Assembly: GCF_000336615.1 (NCBI RefSeq)
Contig: NZ_AOLW01000005.1
Coordinates: 236-54,707, forward strand
Reading direction: 5' to 3'
Origin: Haloarcula amylolytica JCM 13557
GTDB taxonomy: Archaea; Halobacteriota; Halobacteria; Halobacteriales; Haloarculaceae
DNA length: 54,472 nucleotides
Shown: positions 1-8,709 of the stretch, piece after piece
How positions within the stretch are numbered: position 1 is the stretch's first letter
Layout of the letters: every line of letters starts with the position of its first letter
Notes under the pieces: generated by a model
Told to the model about the DNA's origin: nothing
Database searches by the model: none
Seen by the model: only the letters and a program-made list of their open reading frames with translations
Position numbers and translations under genes: made by a program

Positions 1-267
1 TACCGATTATCGGCATGGTGGGCCGTTACCCCACCATCTACCTAATCGGCCGCAGCCACATCCTACAGCGCCGGAACGTTTCTAACTCTCGGCACTCCAG
101 CATGAGAGTTATATCCGCTATTGGCCTCAGTTTCCCGAGGTTATCGCGGTCTGTAGGGCAGTTTGGCCACGTGTTACTGAGCTATATGCCACGGGTCTAA
201 GCCCGTGCGACTAGCATGGCTAAATCGGACTCCGATAGCAATGGCCTCCGGCAGGATCAACCGGAAT
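1..267 (-). rRNA. 16S ribosomal RNA, 5' end only (truncated by window edge)
   Basis: Read on the minus strand, the segment starts with the universal archaeal 16S 5' end (ATTCCGGTTGATCCTGCCGG at 267-248) and continues through the conserved 5' domain, including the stretch around TAACACGTGGCC. Only about 267 of ~1470 nt are present; the rest lies beyond the left edge. The sequence closely resembles Haloarcula 16S from memory; no search was run. Haloarcula genomes carry two or more rRNA operons, which would explain why the contig stops here. Confidence 0.97.
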
Positions 268-548
268 GTATCCCGGCACAATGCCGGGGGGTTAGGCGGG
301 ATCACACCCATATGATGGGTGTGGTCGCTATCGAAGGGTGTTCGAGGACACCCGTCGACCGAGTGTCACCGAACTATCAGGGCTAACATCAGATCCCATC
401 TTGACGGCGGACCGCAGGGGTGGAATCCTCATTTCTTCGGACCTGATTGTTGTCTCGAAGCCACCATAAAGGCTTCGAGTTTCGTTGGCGAGCCGGCCCC
501 GCCTGGTCCGTATCGGCAGGGGTTCAACACCCCGACCGAACGTCGTTC
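268..548 (-). other. pre-16S rRNA leader with processing-stem hairpins
   Basis: This is the transcribed leader between the last rRNA promoter and the mature 16S 5' end. It has short GC-rich inverted repeats, for example GGTGTCCTCGAACACC around 337-352 and ACACCCATCATATGGGTGT around 306-324. These fit the helices that flank the archaeal 16S and are cut at bulge-helix-bulge motifs. The matching 3' half is outside the window, so the processing stem itself cannot be confirmed. No protein-coding frame here looks real. Confidence 0.7.
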
Positions 549-588
549 GCGTTCATTCCGAGCGCCCTGTTACACTTAAGGGCATCGG
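549..588 (-). promoter_or_regulatory. rRNA operon promoter, copy A (proximal)
   Basis: A 40-nt unit read on the minus strand contains the TATA-like box CTTAAGTGTAACA near 568-580, with GGAATGAACGC about 25 nt downstream where transcription should start. It is nearly identical to copy B, which lies 79 nt upstream. Repeated promoters of this type are known from haloarchaeal rRNA operons. Confidence 0.8.
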
Positions 589-627
589 ATCGGGCTCGCG
601 TCGAACCGCACGACGCGAGCGACCTTC

Positions 628-667
628 GCGTTCATTCCGAGTGCTCTATTACACTTAAGGGCATCGG
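628..667 (-). promoter_or_regulatory. rRNA operon promoter, copy B (middle)
   Basis: Near-exact repeat of copy A: CTTAAGTGTAATA box around 647-659 followed by GGAATGAACGCG. The near-constant spacing (about 79 and 84 nt between boxes) supports a tandem promoter array for strong, growth-linked rRNA transcription. Confidence 0.8.
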
Positions 668-705
668 AACGAGTGCGTTCGTTCGGGGGCGTCGGCCCCT
701 GACCG

Positions 706-750
706 CGTTCGCATTTCATTCCGATGGGTGAGCCACACTTAACCCCGTCG
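706..750 (-). promoter_or_regulatory. rRNA operon promoter, copy C (distal, diverged)
   Basis: A third, more diverged unit has the box GGTTAAGTGTGGC around 733-745 and ends in AATGCGAACGCG near 706-717. The TGCGAACG motif at the expected start site is the haloarchaeal rRNA start-site signature as I recall it. It is the first promoter met when reading from the MC1 gene toward the 16S. Confidence 0.72.
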
Positions 751-926
751 AAGGGAGTCGCCTACGGGACAAGATTACACGGGGGAGAGTGTTGCACACG
801 ACTGCAGACGGTCAGTACGGCGTGTCGGGAATGGGACGCCGAAACAGACGTCGACTCCGCGCGCGCACGAACAGTTCAGCAGCCGCTACCGACCGGGCGT
901 TGCACCGAAAATGTCGGGAATGCGAC

Positions 927-1235
927 CTAGATCTCGTCTAGGTGTTCGACGCCCTGCTTCGAGACGTTCCCTTTCGTGATGTCGCCGGGCATCCAGTCGG
1001 GTTTGTCGTCGGGTGCCTCCTCGACCCATGCCCACGCCTCGTAGATGTGGACTTTGTGGGTTCCTTTCTCCCGTAGTCGTATCTCCTCAGGGTCAGCCTG
1101 ATCTTCACCGTCGGCCGGCTCGAGTCGACGTGCTGCCTTCAGCGCAGCCTGTCGAGGTGTTCCGCCCGAGAAGACGCTCGATTCGTCACCGTCTTCGCGC
1201 AGTGCGAAGTTGCGCTTGTCACTGTCGGGTGCCAT
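927..1235 (-). CDS. non-histone chromosomal protein MC1
   Basis: A 102-residue haloarchaeal MC1 protein, a small monomeric DNA-bending protein of the nucleoid. The family signature is clear: SDKRNFALRE near the start, FSGGTPRQAALKAARRL in the middle, then EIRLREKGTHKVHIYEAW and WMPGDITKGNVSKQGVE. The start at 1235 is chosen because the MC1 domain begins within five residues of it and a TATA-like box lies about 45 nt upstream; an in-frame ATG 19 codons further upstream overlaps that box. The gene sits directly upstream of the rRNA promoters on the same strand. It is more acidic than methanogen MC1, as expected for a halophile. Confidence 0.93.
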   Translation of the reverse strand: MAPDSDKRNFALREDGDESSVFSGGTPRQAALKAARRLEPADGEDQADPEEIRLREKGTHKVHIYEAWAWVEEAPDDKPDWMPGDITKGNVSKQGVEHLDEI

Positions 1236-1275
1236 GGATTTCACCGCTCCATGCCAATTCAGCACATGGCAGAAC

Positions 1276-1286
1276 ATAAATATACC
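1276..1286 (-). promoter_or_regulatory. TATA box of the MC1 gene
   Basis: On the minus strand GGTATATTTATG lies 41-50 nt before the ATG at 1235, predicting a start near 1253 and a leader of about 18 nt. The ATG at 1292 would lie inside or upstream of this box, which argues against the longer protein. Confidence 0.6.
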
Positions 1287-1483
1287 CCCCAATCCGCCCT
1301 CCGTCGGGGGATGCTTTTATACACTGATGCCGTCGCGTGGTGTTTCGACCTCCGAAACCGGCCGATTCAAGGCAAATATTCGGACTGAAATCGTCACGCG
1401 CGTCCACAAAACCGCCAGCCAGCGACCGGCGGCACGGTAGACTTAAGTGTATCCTGCGGTGAAGTGCGGAGTAGGATAGCGCG

Positions 1484-1681
1484 ATGGTGCGAAAGAAGAA
1501 GCTCAGCCCGAGTGGCGCCAAAGATGAGGACGGCGAGTACCACAACGTACATATCAACATTCACGAAGACGAGCTGGCCGTGGCCGGGATGGAGATCGGC
1601 GACGAGGTGTTCGTTCGCGTCCGTGACAACAAGATTATCATCCAGAAGGCCGACCCCGAAGAGGTCGAACACGACTTTTGA
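1484..1681 (+). CDS. AbrB/SpoVT-like DNA-binding protein
   Basis: A 65-residue protein whose C-terminal half (MEIGDEVFVRVRDNKIIIQK) matches the swapped-hairpin beta strands of AbrB/MazE/SpoVT DNA-binding domains. This family is widespread in haloarchaea as small regulators and as antitoxins. No toxin gene is adjacent: upstream is the divergent MC1 gene and downstream is pyrD on the same strand. A CTTAAGTGTATC box lies 34-43 nt before the start codon and resembles the boxes of the rRNA promoters on the other strand. The role is probably regulatory; the target is unknown. Confidence 0.8.
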   Translation: MVRKKKLSPSGAKDEDGEYHNVHINIHEDELAVAGMEIGDEVFVRVRDNKIIIQKADPEEVEHDF

Positions 1682-1786
1682 GGCACCATCGACGGTGACA
1701 CAGTGCCACCGGGCGGAGATGCCGGAGCCATCGCCCGATATCAACCGATCACCACTGTTTTTCGGGCCAACCGGACTACCATCACA

Positions 1787-2839
1787 ATGAGACCCTACGA
1801 TATCGCGAAACCACTCCTGTTTTCACTGCCAGCCGAAACTGCCAACCGGAGCGTCCACCGACTGCTGGAAGCAGTCGACGGAACGCGGGTCGCCGAGGCG
1901 ATGGCCGACCGCTACACCGTCGCTGACGACCGACTCGCAGTAGAGGCGTTCGACCAGACCTTCGACAACCCAGTTGGGGTCGCGGCCGGCTTCGACAAGA
2001 ACGCGACCATCCCCGGAGCGCTGGCGTCGCTCGGCTTCGGCTTCGCCGAGGTCGGCGGCGTCACGGCCGAGCCACAGGCCGGCAACGCCCGCCCGCGGAT
2101 GTTCCGGCTCAGGGAGGACGAGGCCATCATCAACCGAATGGGCCTGAACAACGACGGGGCCATCGTCATCGGCGAGCGGCTGAAGAACGTCGATGCGCCG
2201 TTCCCGGTCGGCGTCAACATCGCTAAGACGGAACACGTCGGAACGAGCGAGGCCCCCGAGGACTACCGGACCACGTACGAACACGTCGCCGAAGGCGGGG
2301 ACTTCTTCGTCGTCAACGTCTCCTGTCCCAACTCGGAAGGATTCGAGGAGCTCCAGAACCGCGACGCGATGGAAGCCATCCTCGGCGAACTCCAGAACGC
2401 GGGCGCGGCCCCGCTGCTCGTGAAGCTTTCGCCTGACCTCCCCGAGCCGGCAGTCGAGGACGCGCTGGACCTGGTAACCGAACTCGACCTGGACGGCGTC
2501 GTTGCGACGAATACGACGACGGAACGGCCCGCCAGCTTACGCTCGCCGAACGCGGTCGAGACGGGTGGCCTTTCCGGGAAGCCGATCGAAAACCAGGCGA
2601 CCGAGATGGTGCGGTTCGTCGCCGAGCGTGTCGACGTGCCCGTCGTCGGCGTCGGCGGCGTCTCGACACCGGAGGGCGCGTACAGGAAGATCCGCGCCGG
2701 AGCCTCGCTCGTCCAACTGTACACCGGCCTGGTGTACCGCGGTCCGTCCATCGCTCGCGAAATCAACGAGGGGCTGCTCGACCTGCTCGCGGAGGACGGC
2801 TTCGACTCGGTCGCGGACGCCGTCGGCGCGGACCTGTAG
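1787..2839 (+). CDS. pyrD: dihydroorotate dehydrogenase, class 2-like
   Basis: A 350-residue FMN enzyme oxidising dihydroorotate to orotate in pyrimidine synthesis. The N-terminal ~50 residues (YDIAKPLLFSLPAE onward) look like the membrane-associating helical domain of quinone-dependent class 2 enzymes. FMN-barrel motifs follow: GVAAGFDKNA (residues 64-73), INRMGLNNDG (115-124), VKLSPDL, and the phosphate-binding GVGGVSTPEGA near the C-terminus. The active-site loop reads NVSCPN (177-182), whereas class 2 enzymes normally have NxSSPN with catalytic Ser; Cys here is the class 1 state. The ATG at 1787 is chosen because the class 2 N-terminus begins there. Confidence 0.95.
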   Translation: MRPYDIAKPLLFSLPAETANRSVHRLLEAVDGTRVAEAMADRYTVADDRLAVEAFDQTFDNPVGVAAGFDKNATIPGALASLGFGFAEVGGVTAEPQAGNARPRMFRLREDEAIINRMGLNNDGAIVIGERLKNVDAPFPVGVNIAKTEHVGTSEAPEDYRTTYEHVAEGGDFFVVNVSCPNSEGFEELQNRDAMEAILGELQNAGAAPLLVKLSPDLPEPAVEDALDLVTELDLDGVVATNTTTERPASLRSPNAVETGGLSGKPIENQATEMVRFVAERVDVPVVGVGGVSTPEGAYRKIRAGASLVQLYTGLVYRGPSIAREINEGLLDLLAEDGFDSVADAVGADL

Positions 2840-2878
2840 CCGGCGAATCTTGAAGTATAGTTGCGGCGAACCGCCAGC

Positions 2879-3358
2879 ATGGATGACAGTCGCCGCACCC
2901 TGCACATCGCCTCCTGGGACGACCGCTTTCTCGCCTGGCTCCTCGACGTCCTGCTCGTCGGTGTCGTCCTTTCCGCACTAGGCGAGGCCGCTGGCGTGTT
3001 CTCGCTCCTTACCGGCAGCCTCTCAGTGACCACGCCGTTCACCGGCCTGAACGGACTCGGCCTGTTCGTTTACTGGACAGCTCTCGAAGGCCGGCAGGGC
3101 CAGTCGGTCGGGAAGATGGTGATGAACATCGCCGTCACGGACGAACGCGGCAACGCCATCGATTACGGCACGGCAGCCATCGAGAGCTTCGGGAAGGCGT
3201 TCCTGCTTCCGATAGACATCCTCGTCGGCTGGCTGGTGTACGAAGAAGAAGGGCTTCGGCTGTTCAACAAGCTCTCCTCAACCGTCGTCATCGAGACCGA
3301 CGAAGAGGAGGCCGGGAAGCCAAGCGACGTGGAGTACGTGTATCCGGACGAGCGATAG
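2879..3358 (+). CDS. RDD family membrane protein
   Basis: A 159-residue protein with an RDD domain: WDDRFLAWLLDVLLVG at residues ~13-28 carries the Arg-Asp signature in the first membrane segment. A second membrane segment spans ~55-70, followed by the typical GQSVGKMVMNIAV loop and a third hydrophobic stretch (LLPIDILVGWLVY). The tail is short and acidic. RDD proteins are small membrane proteins, some implicated in Na+/H+ transport, but the function of this one is not established. A TATA-like GAAGTATAG box at ~2852 lies about 25 nt before the ATG, so the transcript is probably leaderless. It converges on pheT. Confidence 0.85.
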   Translation: MDDSRRTLHIASWDDRFLAWLLDVLLVGVVLSALGEAAGVFSLLTGSLSVTTPFTGLNGLGLFVYWTALEGRQGQSVGKMVMNIAVTDERGNAIDYGTAAIESFGKAFLLPIDILVGWLVYEEEGLRLFNKLSSTVVIETDEEEAGKPSDVEYVYPDER

Positions 3359-3372
3359 GCCAACCGCTCGCG

Positions 3373-5139
3373 TTACTCCAGCGCGTCCAGTCGGAACTCG
3401 AAGGCCGCCACTGGCAGTTCCAGGTCATGCTCGACGAGTACCTTGGGATGAACCTCTCCGATGACGCCGACTGACTCGCCGTCGAGGACGACCTCGGCGG
3501 CGCGGCCGTCGATGAACGACGGATGCGTGGTCGGGGGCGTTTCGAGGTCCTTGTCGAAGGCGTCGGCGAGCGCCTGCAGGCGGGCCTTGGCGTCCTCGTA
3601 AGAGGCGTCCGTACGCGCGAGCGCGGCCGCGACGGTGCGGTGCTCGGCGACGCCGGTGTTCTCCGAGTCGTCGAGGCCGGCGGCCAGCCCGATTTCGGCG
3701 AGGTCCTGCGGGTAGCTCCGGTGAGTGTTGTTCTCCAGCACCATCATGACGGAGGGGAGCGCCCACGTCCGGAGGATGGTGTAGTCCTCGCTGTAGGGCT
3801 CCTGGATGGTGACCGGGTCGGCCTCGCCGACGGCCTGCTCGCGGTTGCCACCGCTCGCCTGTTCGTCGGTCCGTGGGACCGACAACCCCATCCGCTCGAA
3901 GTTCTCGGCCTCGTTTATCATGTGGAAGTTCAGCAGGTCCTCGAAGCCCAACCCAACCAGAGCGTCGCGGGCGGCGTCCTCAAGCCGGGACCGCTCGTGG
4001 CGACCGCCGACAGTCGACACGTCGGGGTAGGTCGGTTCGAGGCTGTTGAACCCGAGCGCGCGGCCGATGTCGTCGATGATATCCAGCGGGTGGATGACGT
4101 CGACGCGGTAGGGCGGAACCTCAACCTCGTAGGCCACGCCGTCGTCGGATTCCGTTTCGGTCGCGTCGAGGCCGGCCCGCTCGGCGTAGTCGATTACCTC
4201 GCGGCTGTCCAGCGAGACGCCGAGGATGGATTCGATGCGGTCGTGGGTGACCGTCTTCGTCCGGACAGAGAAGTCAGGACGCTCCAGCGTCTTGCCGGCG
4301 TATTCGCCGGGCGCATCGTCGGCGTATGCCACGTCGACTTTCTCGACCTGGCCGCCGCGGGCGGCGAGCGCGTAGCAGACGATGTTACACATGTGGTCGA
4401 TGGTCCACTGGTCGGTCCCGGTCATCTCGATGAACAGGTCCCGGGAGTCGACGCTGACCTCGGTCCGACGGCCGTTGATGACCGGCGGGAACGAGAACAG
4501 CCCGATGGCGTCGTAGATGGCCGGTACGCGGTCGAAGTCGGCCACGAGGTCGCCGTAGGTCTGGCCGGTCTCGTGGGACGCCATGACCTCGCTGGGAGTC
4601 ATCTCCGCATCGGCGTCCAGCGGAACGAACGTCGCCTCGTCGGGGTCGGCGCTGGTGTAGGTGATAGACTTGCCCGTCTCGTCCGTGACCGAGTCGCCTT
4701 TCAACATTGTGAGGTCGTGGACCCCAATCGCGCCTTTCGCCCGCTTGCGGCCCATCGTCGCGTGGAGTTTCTCCTGCAGCTGGATGAGCGACTCCAGCGC
4801 GGCCTCGTCCATGTCCAGCCCGCGGACGATAGCGCCGGTCACGTACGGGCGTTCGTCGGGCTGGTCCTCAACCTCGATGGTCCAGTCGGCGCTGTTCGTG
4901 TTGGGGACCTCCACGCCGCGGTCGTCGCCGTAGTGGTAGCGCAGCGAGCGCGCGACCCCCTCGACGGAGAGGCGGTCCAGTCGGTCCGGGGCGAACTCCA
5001 GTTGGAACTCGTCGTCCTCGGTCCAGCCCTCGAACTCCAGCCCGAGATTGAACAGGTCCGACTTGAGTTCGTCGTCGTCTTTCTCGCTGTGGCCGGTCAG
5101 ATACCGCAGTTCGTCGGGGTCGACGTCGACGACCGGCAT
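3373..5139 (-). CDS. pheT: phenylalanyl-tRNA synthetase beta subunit
   Basis: A 588-residue archaeal-type PheRS beta chain, partner of PheS in the alpha2-beta2 enzyme that charges tRNA-Phe. It starts MPVVDVDPDELRYLTG, carries the B3/B4 region (VINGRRTEVSVDSRDLFIEM), and ends in the B6-B7 catalytic-like fold with EVHPKVLVEHDLELPVAAFE. The length fits archaeal PheT (about 550-600), shorter than bacterial PheT. The start ATG overlaps the pheS stop by one base (TGATG), so the two subunits are translationally coupled. Confidence 0.97.
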   Translation of the reverse strand: MPVVDVDPDELRYLTGHSEKDDDELKSDLFNLGLEFEGWTEDDEFQLEFAPDRLDRLSVEGVARSLRYHYGDDRGVEVPNTNSADWTIEVEDQPDERPYVTGAIVRGLDMDEAALESLIQLQEKLHATMGRKRAKGAIGVHDLTMLKGDSVTDETGKSITYTSADPDEATFVPLDADAEMTPSEVMASHETGQTYGDLVADFDRVPAIYDAIGLFSFPPVINGRRTEVSVDSRDLFIEMTGTDQWTIDHMCNIVCYALAARGGQVEKVDVAYADDAPGEYAGKTLERPDFSVRTKTVTHDRIESILGVSLDSREVIDYAERAGLDATETESDDGVAYEVEVPPYRVDVIHPLDIIDDIGRALGFNSLEPTYPDVSTVGGRHERSRLEDAARDALVGLGFEDLLNFHMINEAENFERMGLSVPRTDEQASGGNREQAVGEADPVTIQEPYSEDYTILRTWALPSVMMVLENNTHRSYPQDLAEIGLAAGLDDSENTGVAEHRTVAAALARTDASYEDAKARLQALADAFDKDLETPPTTHPSFIDGRAAEVVLDGESVGVIGEVHPKVLVEHDLELPVAAFEFRLDALE

Positions 5140-6650
5140 CAGCGCATCACCTCCGTTTCCCGCAGCAGTTCAAGGTCACACAGCGTCCCGTGCACGTCGC
5201 GGATGTCCTCGAAGCCGTACATGAGCATGAGTAGTCGTTCGAGCGAGAGGCCCCACGCCATCACGTCGCAGTCGACGCCAAGCGGCGTAAGCACCTCGTC
5301 GCGGAAGATTCCGGAGTTGCCGACCTCGACGACCTCGCCGGTCTCGGGGTGGGTGCCGAACAGTTCGAAGCTCGGCTCAGTGTAGGGGTTGTAGTGGGGC
5401 TTGAACTCCAGGTCGGTGATGCCGAACTGCTCGTAGAACTCCGTGAACGTCCCCATCAGGTCCCGCACGGAGAGGTCCTCGGCCATCACCCAGCCCTCGA
5501 TCTGGAAGAACTCGAGCAGGTGCGTCGGGTCGAGCGTGTCGTTGCGGTACACCTTCTCGACGCTGAAGTAGCGCTCCGGTGGGTCCAACTCACCGACCTG
5601 ATGGCCCGAGAGGTAGCGCATCGACAGCGAGGTAGTGTGGCCACGGAGGTCCATCCCGCGGGCGATGTCCTCGGTCCACGGCGAGTGATACCCCTCGCCG
5701 TCGGGGCCAACACCCTCCTTGTGCGCCGAGCGGACCCGCTCGACGAGGTCTTCGGGGAGTTCACCGATTTCCTCGGGTTCTTCCAGCGCGAACTGGTCCC
5801 AGTGGGTTCGCGCCGGGTGGTCCTGTGGCATGAACAGGCAGTCGTTGATCCAGAACTGGGCGTCGGCGTGGGGGCCTTCCATCTCGGAGAAGCCCATGCC
5901 GACGAGCGTGTCCTTCACGCGGTTGGCCGTCTGGCGGAGGATGTGTTCCTTGCCGTGGCTCACGTCCTCGGCGTCGGCCTCGACGTTGTACTCGGTGAAG
6001 GCCACGTCTTCCCACTCACCGCTGGTGAGCAGCTCGGGGGTGAGCTGGTCGACGGTCTCGGCGGCTTCGACGCCCTCCATCAGCGCGGTGACGCCGTCGT
6101 CGGTGAGTTGGACCGAGCGGACGGTCTCCTCACGGACATTGAGGAGGCCACGCCGTTCCAGCTGGTCGAGCGCGTCCGCGTCGGCGTCTTCGACGCGTCC
6201 ATCTGCGACGGCCTCCAGCGCCAACATCTCGGGATCGGACCCGGGATCGGCGTCCGGGTTGGCCGTGATCTCGCCGCTATCGATCTCGCCGTAGGCTTTG
6301 CGGGCGTAGTTCGAGAGCGCGATGTCGACCGCGCCGCCCTCGAGGCCGGACGCGCCAATGGCCTGTCCCATCTGGACTGGTCCGTCGGCAGCGCCAGCGT
6401 CGATAGCTGCCTCGTAGAGGTCCTGTTCGGGCAGGCTCTCGCGGACGTACTGGTCGCCCTCGTCGGTGAGTTCGTAGTGTTCCAGCGTCTCCTCAGCGAC
6501 GGACACCAGCCCGTCGGCTTCGAGTTCGAACGCCGCTCTGGTGGCCGCTTCCGGTTTGAGGTCTGCGTCTGCGGCCACGTCGTCGATACGCCTGTCTTCC
6601 TGTGCGTCGGCGGCCTGCAGGACGGCCACCTGTGCCTGTGGTCGTTTCAT
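5139..6650 (-). CDS. pheS: phenylalanyl-tRNA synthetase alpha subunit
   Basis: A 503-residue catalytic subunit of PheRS. The N-terminal ~200 residues hold winged-helix DNA/tRNA-binding repeats typical of archaeal/eukaryotic alpha chains (for example LEADGLVSVAEETLEHYELT). The class II core follows: motif 2 region RYFSVEKVYRNDTLDPTHL, then FKPHYNPYTEPSFELF and motif 3 GLSLERLLMLMYGFEDIRD. First gene of the pheS-pheT pair; the 276-nt gap to trpS behind it shows no RNA gene, only scattered short AT-rich boxes. Confidence 0.97.
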   Translation of the reverse strand: MKRPQAQVAVLQAADAQEDRRIDDVAADADLKPEAATRAAFELEADGLVSVAEETLEHYELTDEGDQYVRESLPEQDLYEAAIDAGAADGPVQMGQAIGASGLEGGAVDIALSNYARKAYGEIDSGEITANPDADPGSDPEMLALEAVADGRVEDADADALDQLERRGLLNVREETVRSVQLTDDGVTALMEGVEAAETVDQLTPELLTSGEWEDVAFTEYNVEADAEDVSHGKEHILRQTANRVKDTLVGMGFSEMEGPHADAQFWINDCLFMPQDHPARTHWDQFALEEPEEIGELPEDLVERVRSAHKEGVGPDGEGYHSPWTEDIARGMDLRGHTTSLSMRYLSGHQVGELDPPERYFSVEKVYRNDTLDPTHLLEFFQIEGWVMAEDLSVRDLMGTFTEFYEQFGITDLEFKPHYNPYTEPSFELFGTHPETGEVVEVGNSGIFRDEVLTPLGVDCDVMAWGLSLERLLMLMYGFEDIRDVHGTLCDLELLRETEVMR

Positions 6651-6926
6651 ACGGGTGTCTCGGTCTTGTGGGGATAACCGCGGGTCGCTCAGTTAACGGT
6701 TCTCACTTCCTGCTCGCGGTTTCGTCCGACTACGCCTCTCGACGCCGTCAGAGTCCACGCACGGTCAGGCAGTGAAAAAGAAGCCGAACCCCGGACTGTC
6801 GGATAGCTGGCGAGCGACGCCGGCACGGTGGGATTCGGGTGCCATATCTGAGCGATTGTGATTAGCGGCTAAAAGCGTTGCGCGTGTACTCGTCCCGACA
6901 CGAGATGGGGTGTCTCGACCCGGTAG

Positions 6927-8576
6927 TCAGTCCGCGCTCGTCGGCGCGCGGTCGGAGTCGAGGTCGATATCGAGTTCGTCGAGCTTGTCCTCCCACTCTT
7001 CGCGTTTCTCCTGATGGTCTTCGAGGAACTCGGCCATCAGTTCGGCTGCCTGCTCCTTGCAGCCCCCACAGAGGCGCTCGCCGCCGACGCACTCGTCGTA
7101 CACTTCCTTGGCGAACTCGTCGTCGTCACCCGAGAGCAGGTAGGCGTACAGCTCGTACACCGGGCATTCGTCGGCTTTCCCACCCTTCTCGCGCTGTTCC
7201 TCGGCTGTGGAGCGACCGCCGGTGGTCGCCGACTTGACCTTGTCGTAGCCGTCCTCCGGGTCGTCGAGCAAGGAGATGTGCGAGGCGGGAATCGAGGAGG
7301 ACATTTTCCCGCCGGTGAGGCCGGTCATGAACCGGTGGTAGATGGAGGACGGCGGCTGGAAGCCGTAGCCGCCGTTGTCGAGTTCGACCTGCCGGGCCAG
7401 TTCCTCGGCCTCGGCGTAGTCGAGGTCGAACGTGTCGATGTGCTCGTCGTACACCCGCTTCTCGCCGTCGATGGCCTCGATGAGCGCCTCGAAGGCTCCG
7501 TCGGTGGCGTTGCGGTCGAGGAAGCGGATACGCGGGCGGAGCGGTTCCTTCCCCGCCTCGTCGAGTTTGGCGACGACGGACTCGCGGGCGTCGGCGGGCG
7601 CGGGCTGGTGGTCGCGGAGCCAGTCGGCAGCCTCGCCACAGCGGGGCCGGTCGACGTCCTCGGCGTACTCCTCCCGAGCATCGTAGGCCTGCCGGAGCAG
7701 CGTCCGCTCGACGGCGTCGGCCTCGAAGCTGGCGAAGGCCTCCGTCACGCCGAAGAACCGCATCCGCGCGGCGAGGTCCCGGGCCAGCCGCATGTGGGGG
7801 TCCTGGTCCGGGCCGACAGGGATGACCGTCGGCTTCGGCCCGTCCAGTTGCGGGTAGAGGATGTCGGCCATCTGGGTGACGACCGACTGCATGTGGGAGA
7901 CGTCCGTCTCGCCGTCGAAGTCGTAGATGGCCTGCAGTTCCGAGAAGTTCGCCTCCGCACCGAGTTCGAACGCCAGATCCTGCACCTCGCGGTTGTCGGA
8001 CTGGCGGTACAGCGTCCCCTCGTCGGGGTCGAACCCGAGCGCGAGCAGCGAGAGGATGTAGTCCGTCGCGTGCTCGTCGATTTCATCCCACGAGAGCCCG
8101 CGGGCGCTGTGGGCTTCGAGGTCCGCGATGAGCGCGTAGGCGTCCCCGCCCTGCTGTTGATGCCAGATGATCTCGTCGAAGACTAGCTTGTGGCCGATGT
8201 GGGGGTCGCCGGTCGGCATGAACCCCGACAGCGCGGCGAAGGGGTCGTCGTTGCGCATCGCTTCGGCGACCGGTCGGTAGTCCCGGTGGCCGAAGATGAC
8301 GCCCCGGCGCATCAGGTAGTGAGGGTTGGGGACTTCGGGGAGCACCTCGTCGAACTCCTCGATGCCGAACTGCTCGAACAGTTTGCGGTAGTCGGCGATG
8401 GTCGAGGAGCCCCACGGGTCGAGCGTCGCCTCGTCGGCTCCTTCGGCCTCAGTGCCGCCGTCCGGGAGAACCGGCTCGCCGCCGGAGAGCGCGTCGGACC
8501 CCCGCCACTGTGCACCCGACTGGCGGCGGTCCTCGTCGGGCGATGCGTCGTCGTGGTGGGAGTCGTCCGTTGTCAT
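6927..8576 (-). CDS. trpS: tryptophanyl-tRNA synthetase
   Basis: A 549-residue class I synthetase charging tRNA-Trp. It has the HIGH-equivalent PTGDPHIGHKLVFDE and the KMSKS-equivalent GGKMSSSIP. Archaeal/eukaryotic-type features include a long N-terminal extension (acidic, ~75 residues, presumably disordered) and a C-terminal helical tail with a CxxxxxxCxxC cluster (CVGGERLCGGC). The ATG at 8576 is preferred over one 38 codons upstream because the upstream segment is Arg/Thr/Cys-rich and unlike halophilic protein. It lies next to endA, the endonuclease that in haloarchaea removes the intron of tRNA-Trp, a recurrent and functionally sensible pairing. Confidence 0.95.
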   Translation of the reverse strand: MTTDDSHHDDASPDEDRRQSGAQWRGSDALSGGEPVLPDGGTEAEGADEATLDPWGSSTIADYRKLFEQFGIEEFDEVLPEVPNPHYLMRRGVIFGHRDYRPVAEAMRNDDPFAALSGFMPTGDPHIGHKLVFDEIIWHQQQGGDAYALIADLEAHSARGLSWDEIDEHATDYILSLLALGFDPDEGTLYRQSDNREVQDLAFELGAEANFSELQAIYDFDGETDVSHMQSVVTQMADILYPQLDGPKPTVIPVGPDQDPHMRLARDLAARMRFFGVTEAFASFEADAVERTLLRQAYDAREEYAEDVDRPRCGEAADWLRDHQPAPADARESVVAKLDEAGKEPLRPRIRFLDRNATDGAFEALIEAIDGEKRVYDEHIDTFDLDYAEAEELARQVELDNGGYGFQPPSSIYHRFMTGLTGGKMSSSIPASHISLLDDPEDGYDKVKSATTGGRSTAEEQREKGGKADECPVYELYAYLLSGDDDEFAKEVYDECVGGERLCGGCKEQAAELMAEFLEDHQEKREEWEDKLDELDIDLDSDRAPTSAD

Positions 8577-8709
8577 GGCTGTGGTGGGCTCGCGGTGAGC
8601 CACGTTACAGGTGCTTTGGTCCCGGTCGGCGCAAAAAGGGTTCGTTTCGGTTCGCCACGTCACGCGGCGTATCGGCGGATGTGCAACCAACTGTTGGGCT
8701 GTGAGCGAA

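Noticed and set aside
3523..5385. A 620-codon open frame on the plus strand opposite pheT/pheS
   Set aside because: GC-rich codon bias leaves long antisense frames open; the frame lacks any family motif and overlaps two certain genes on the other strand.
6651..6926. Possible tRNA or small RNA between pheS and trpS
   Set aside because: I found no cloverleaf or T-arm consensus (GGTTCRAATCC) in this gap on either strand, only short AT-rich boxes.
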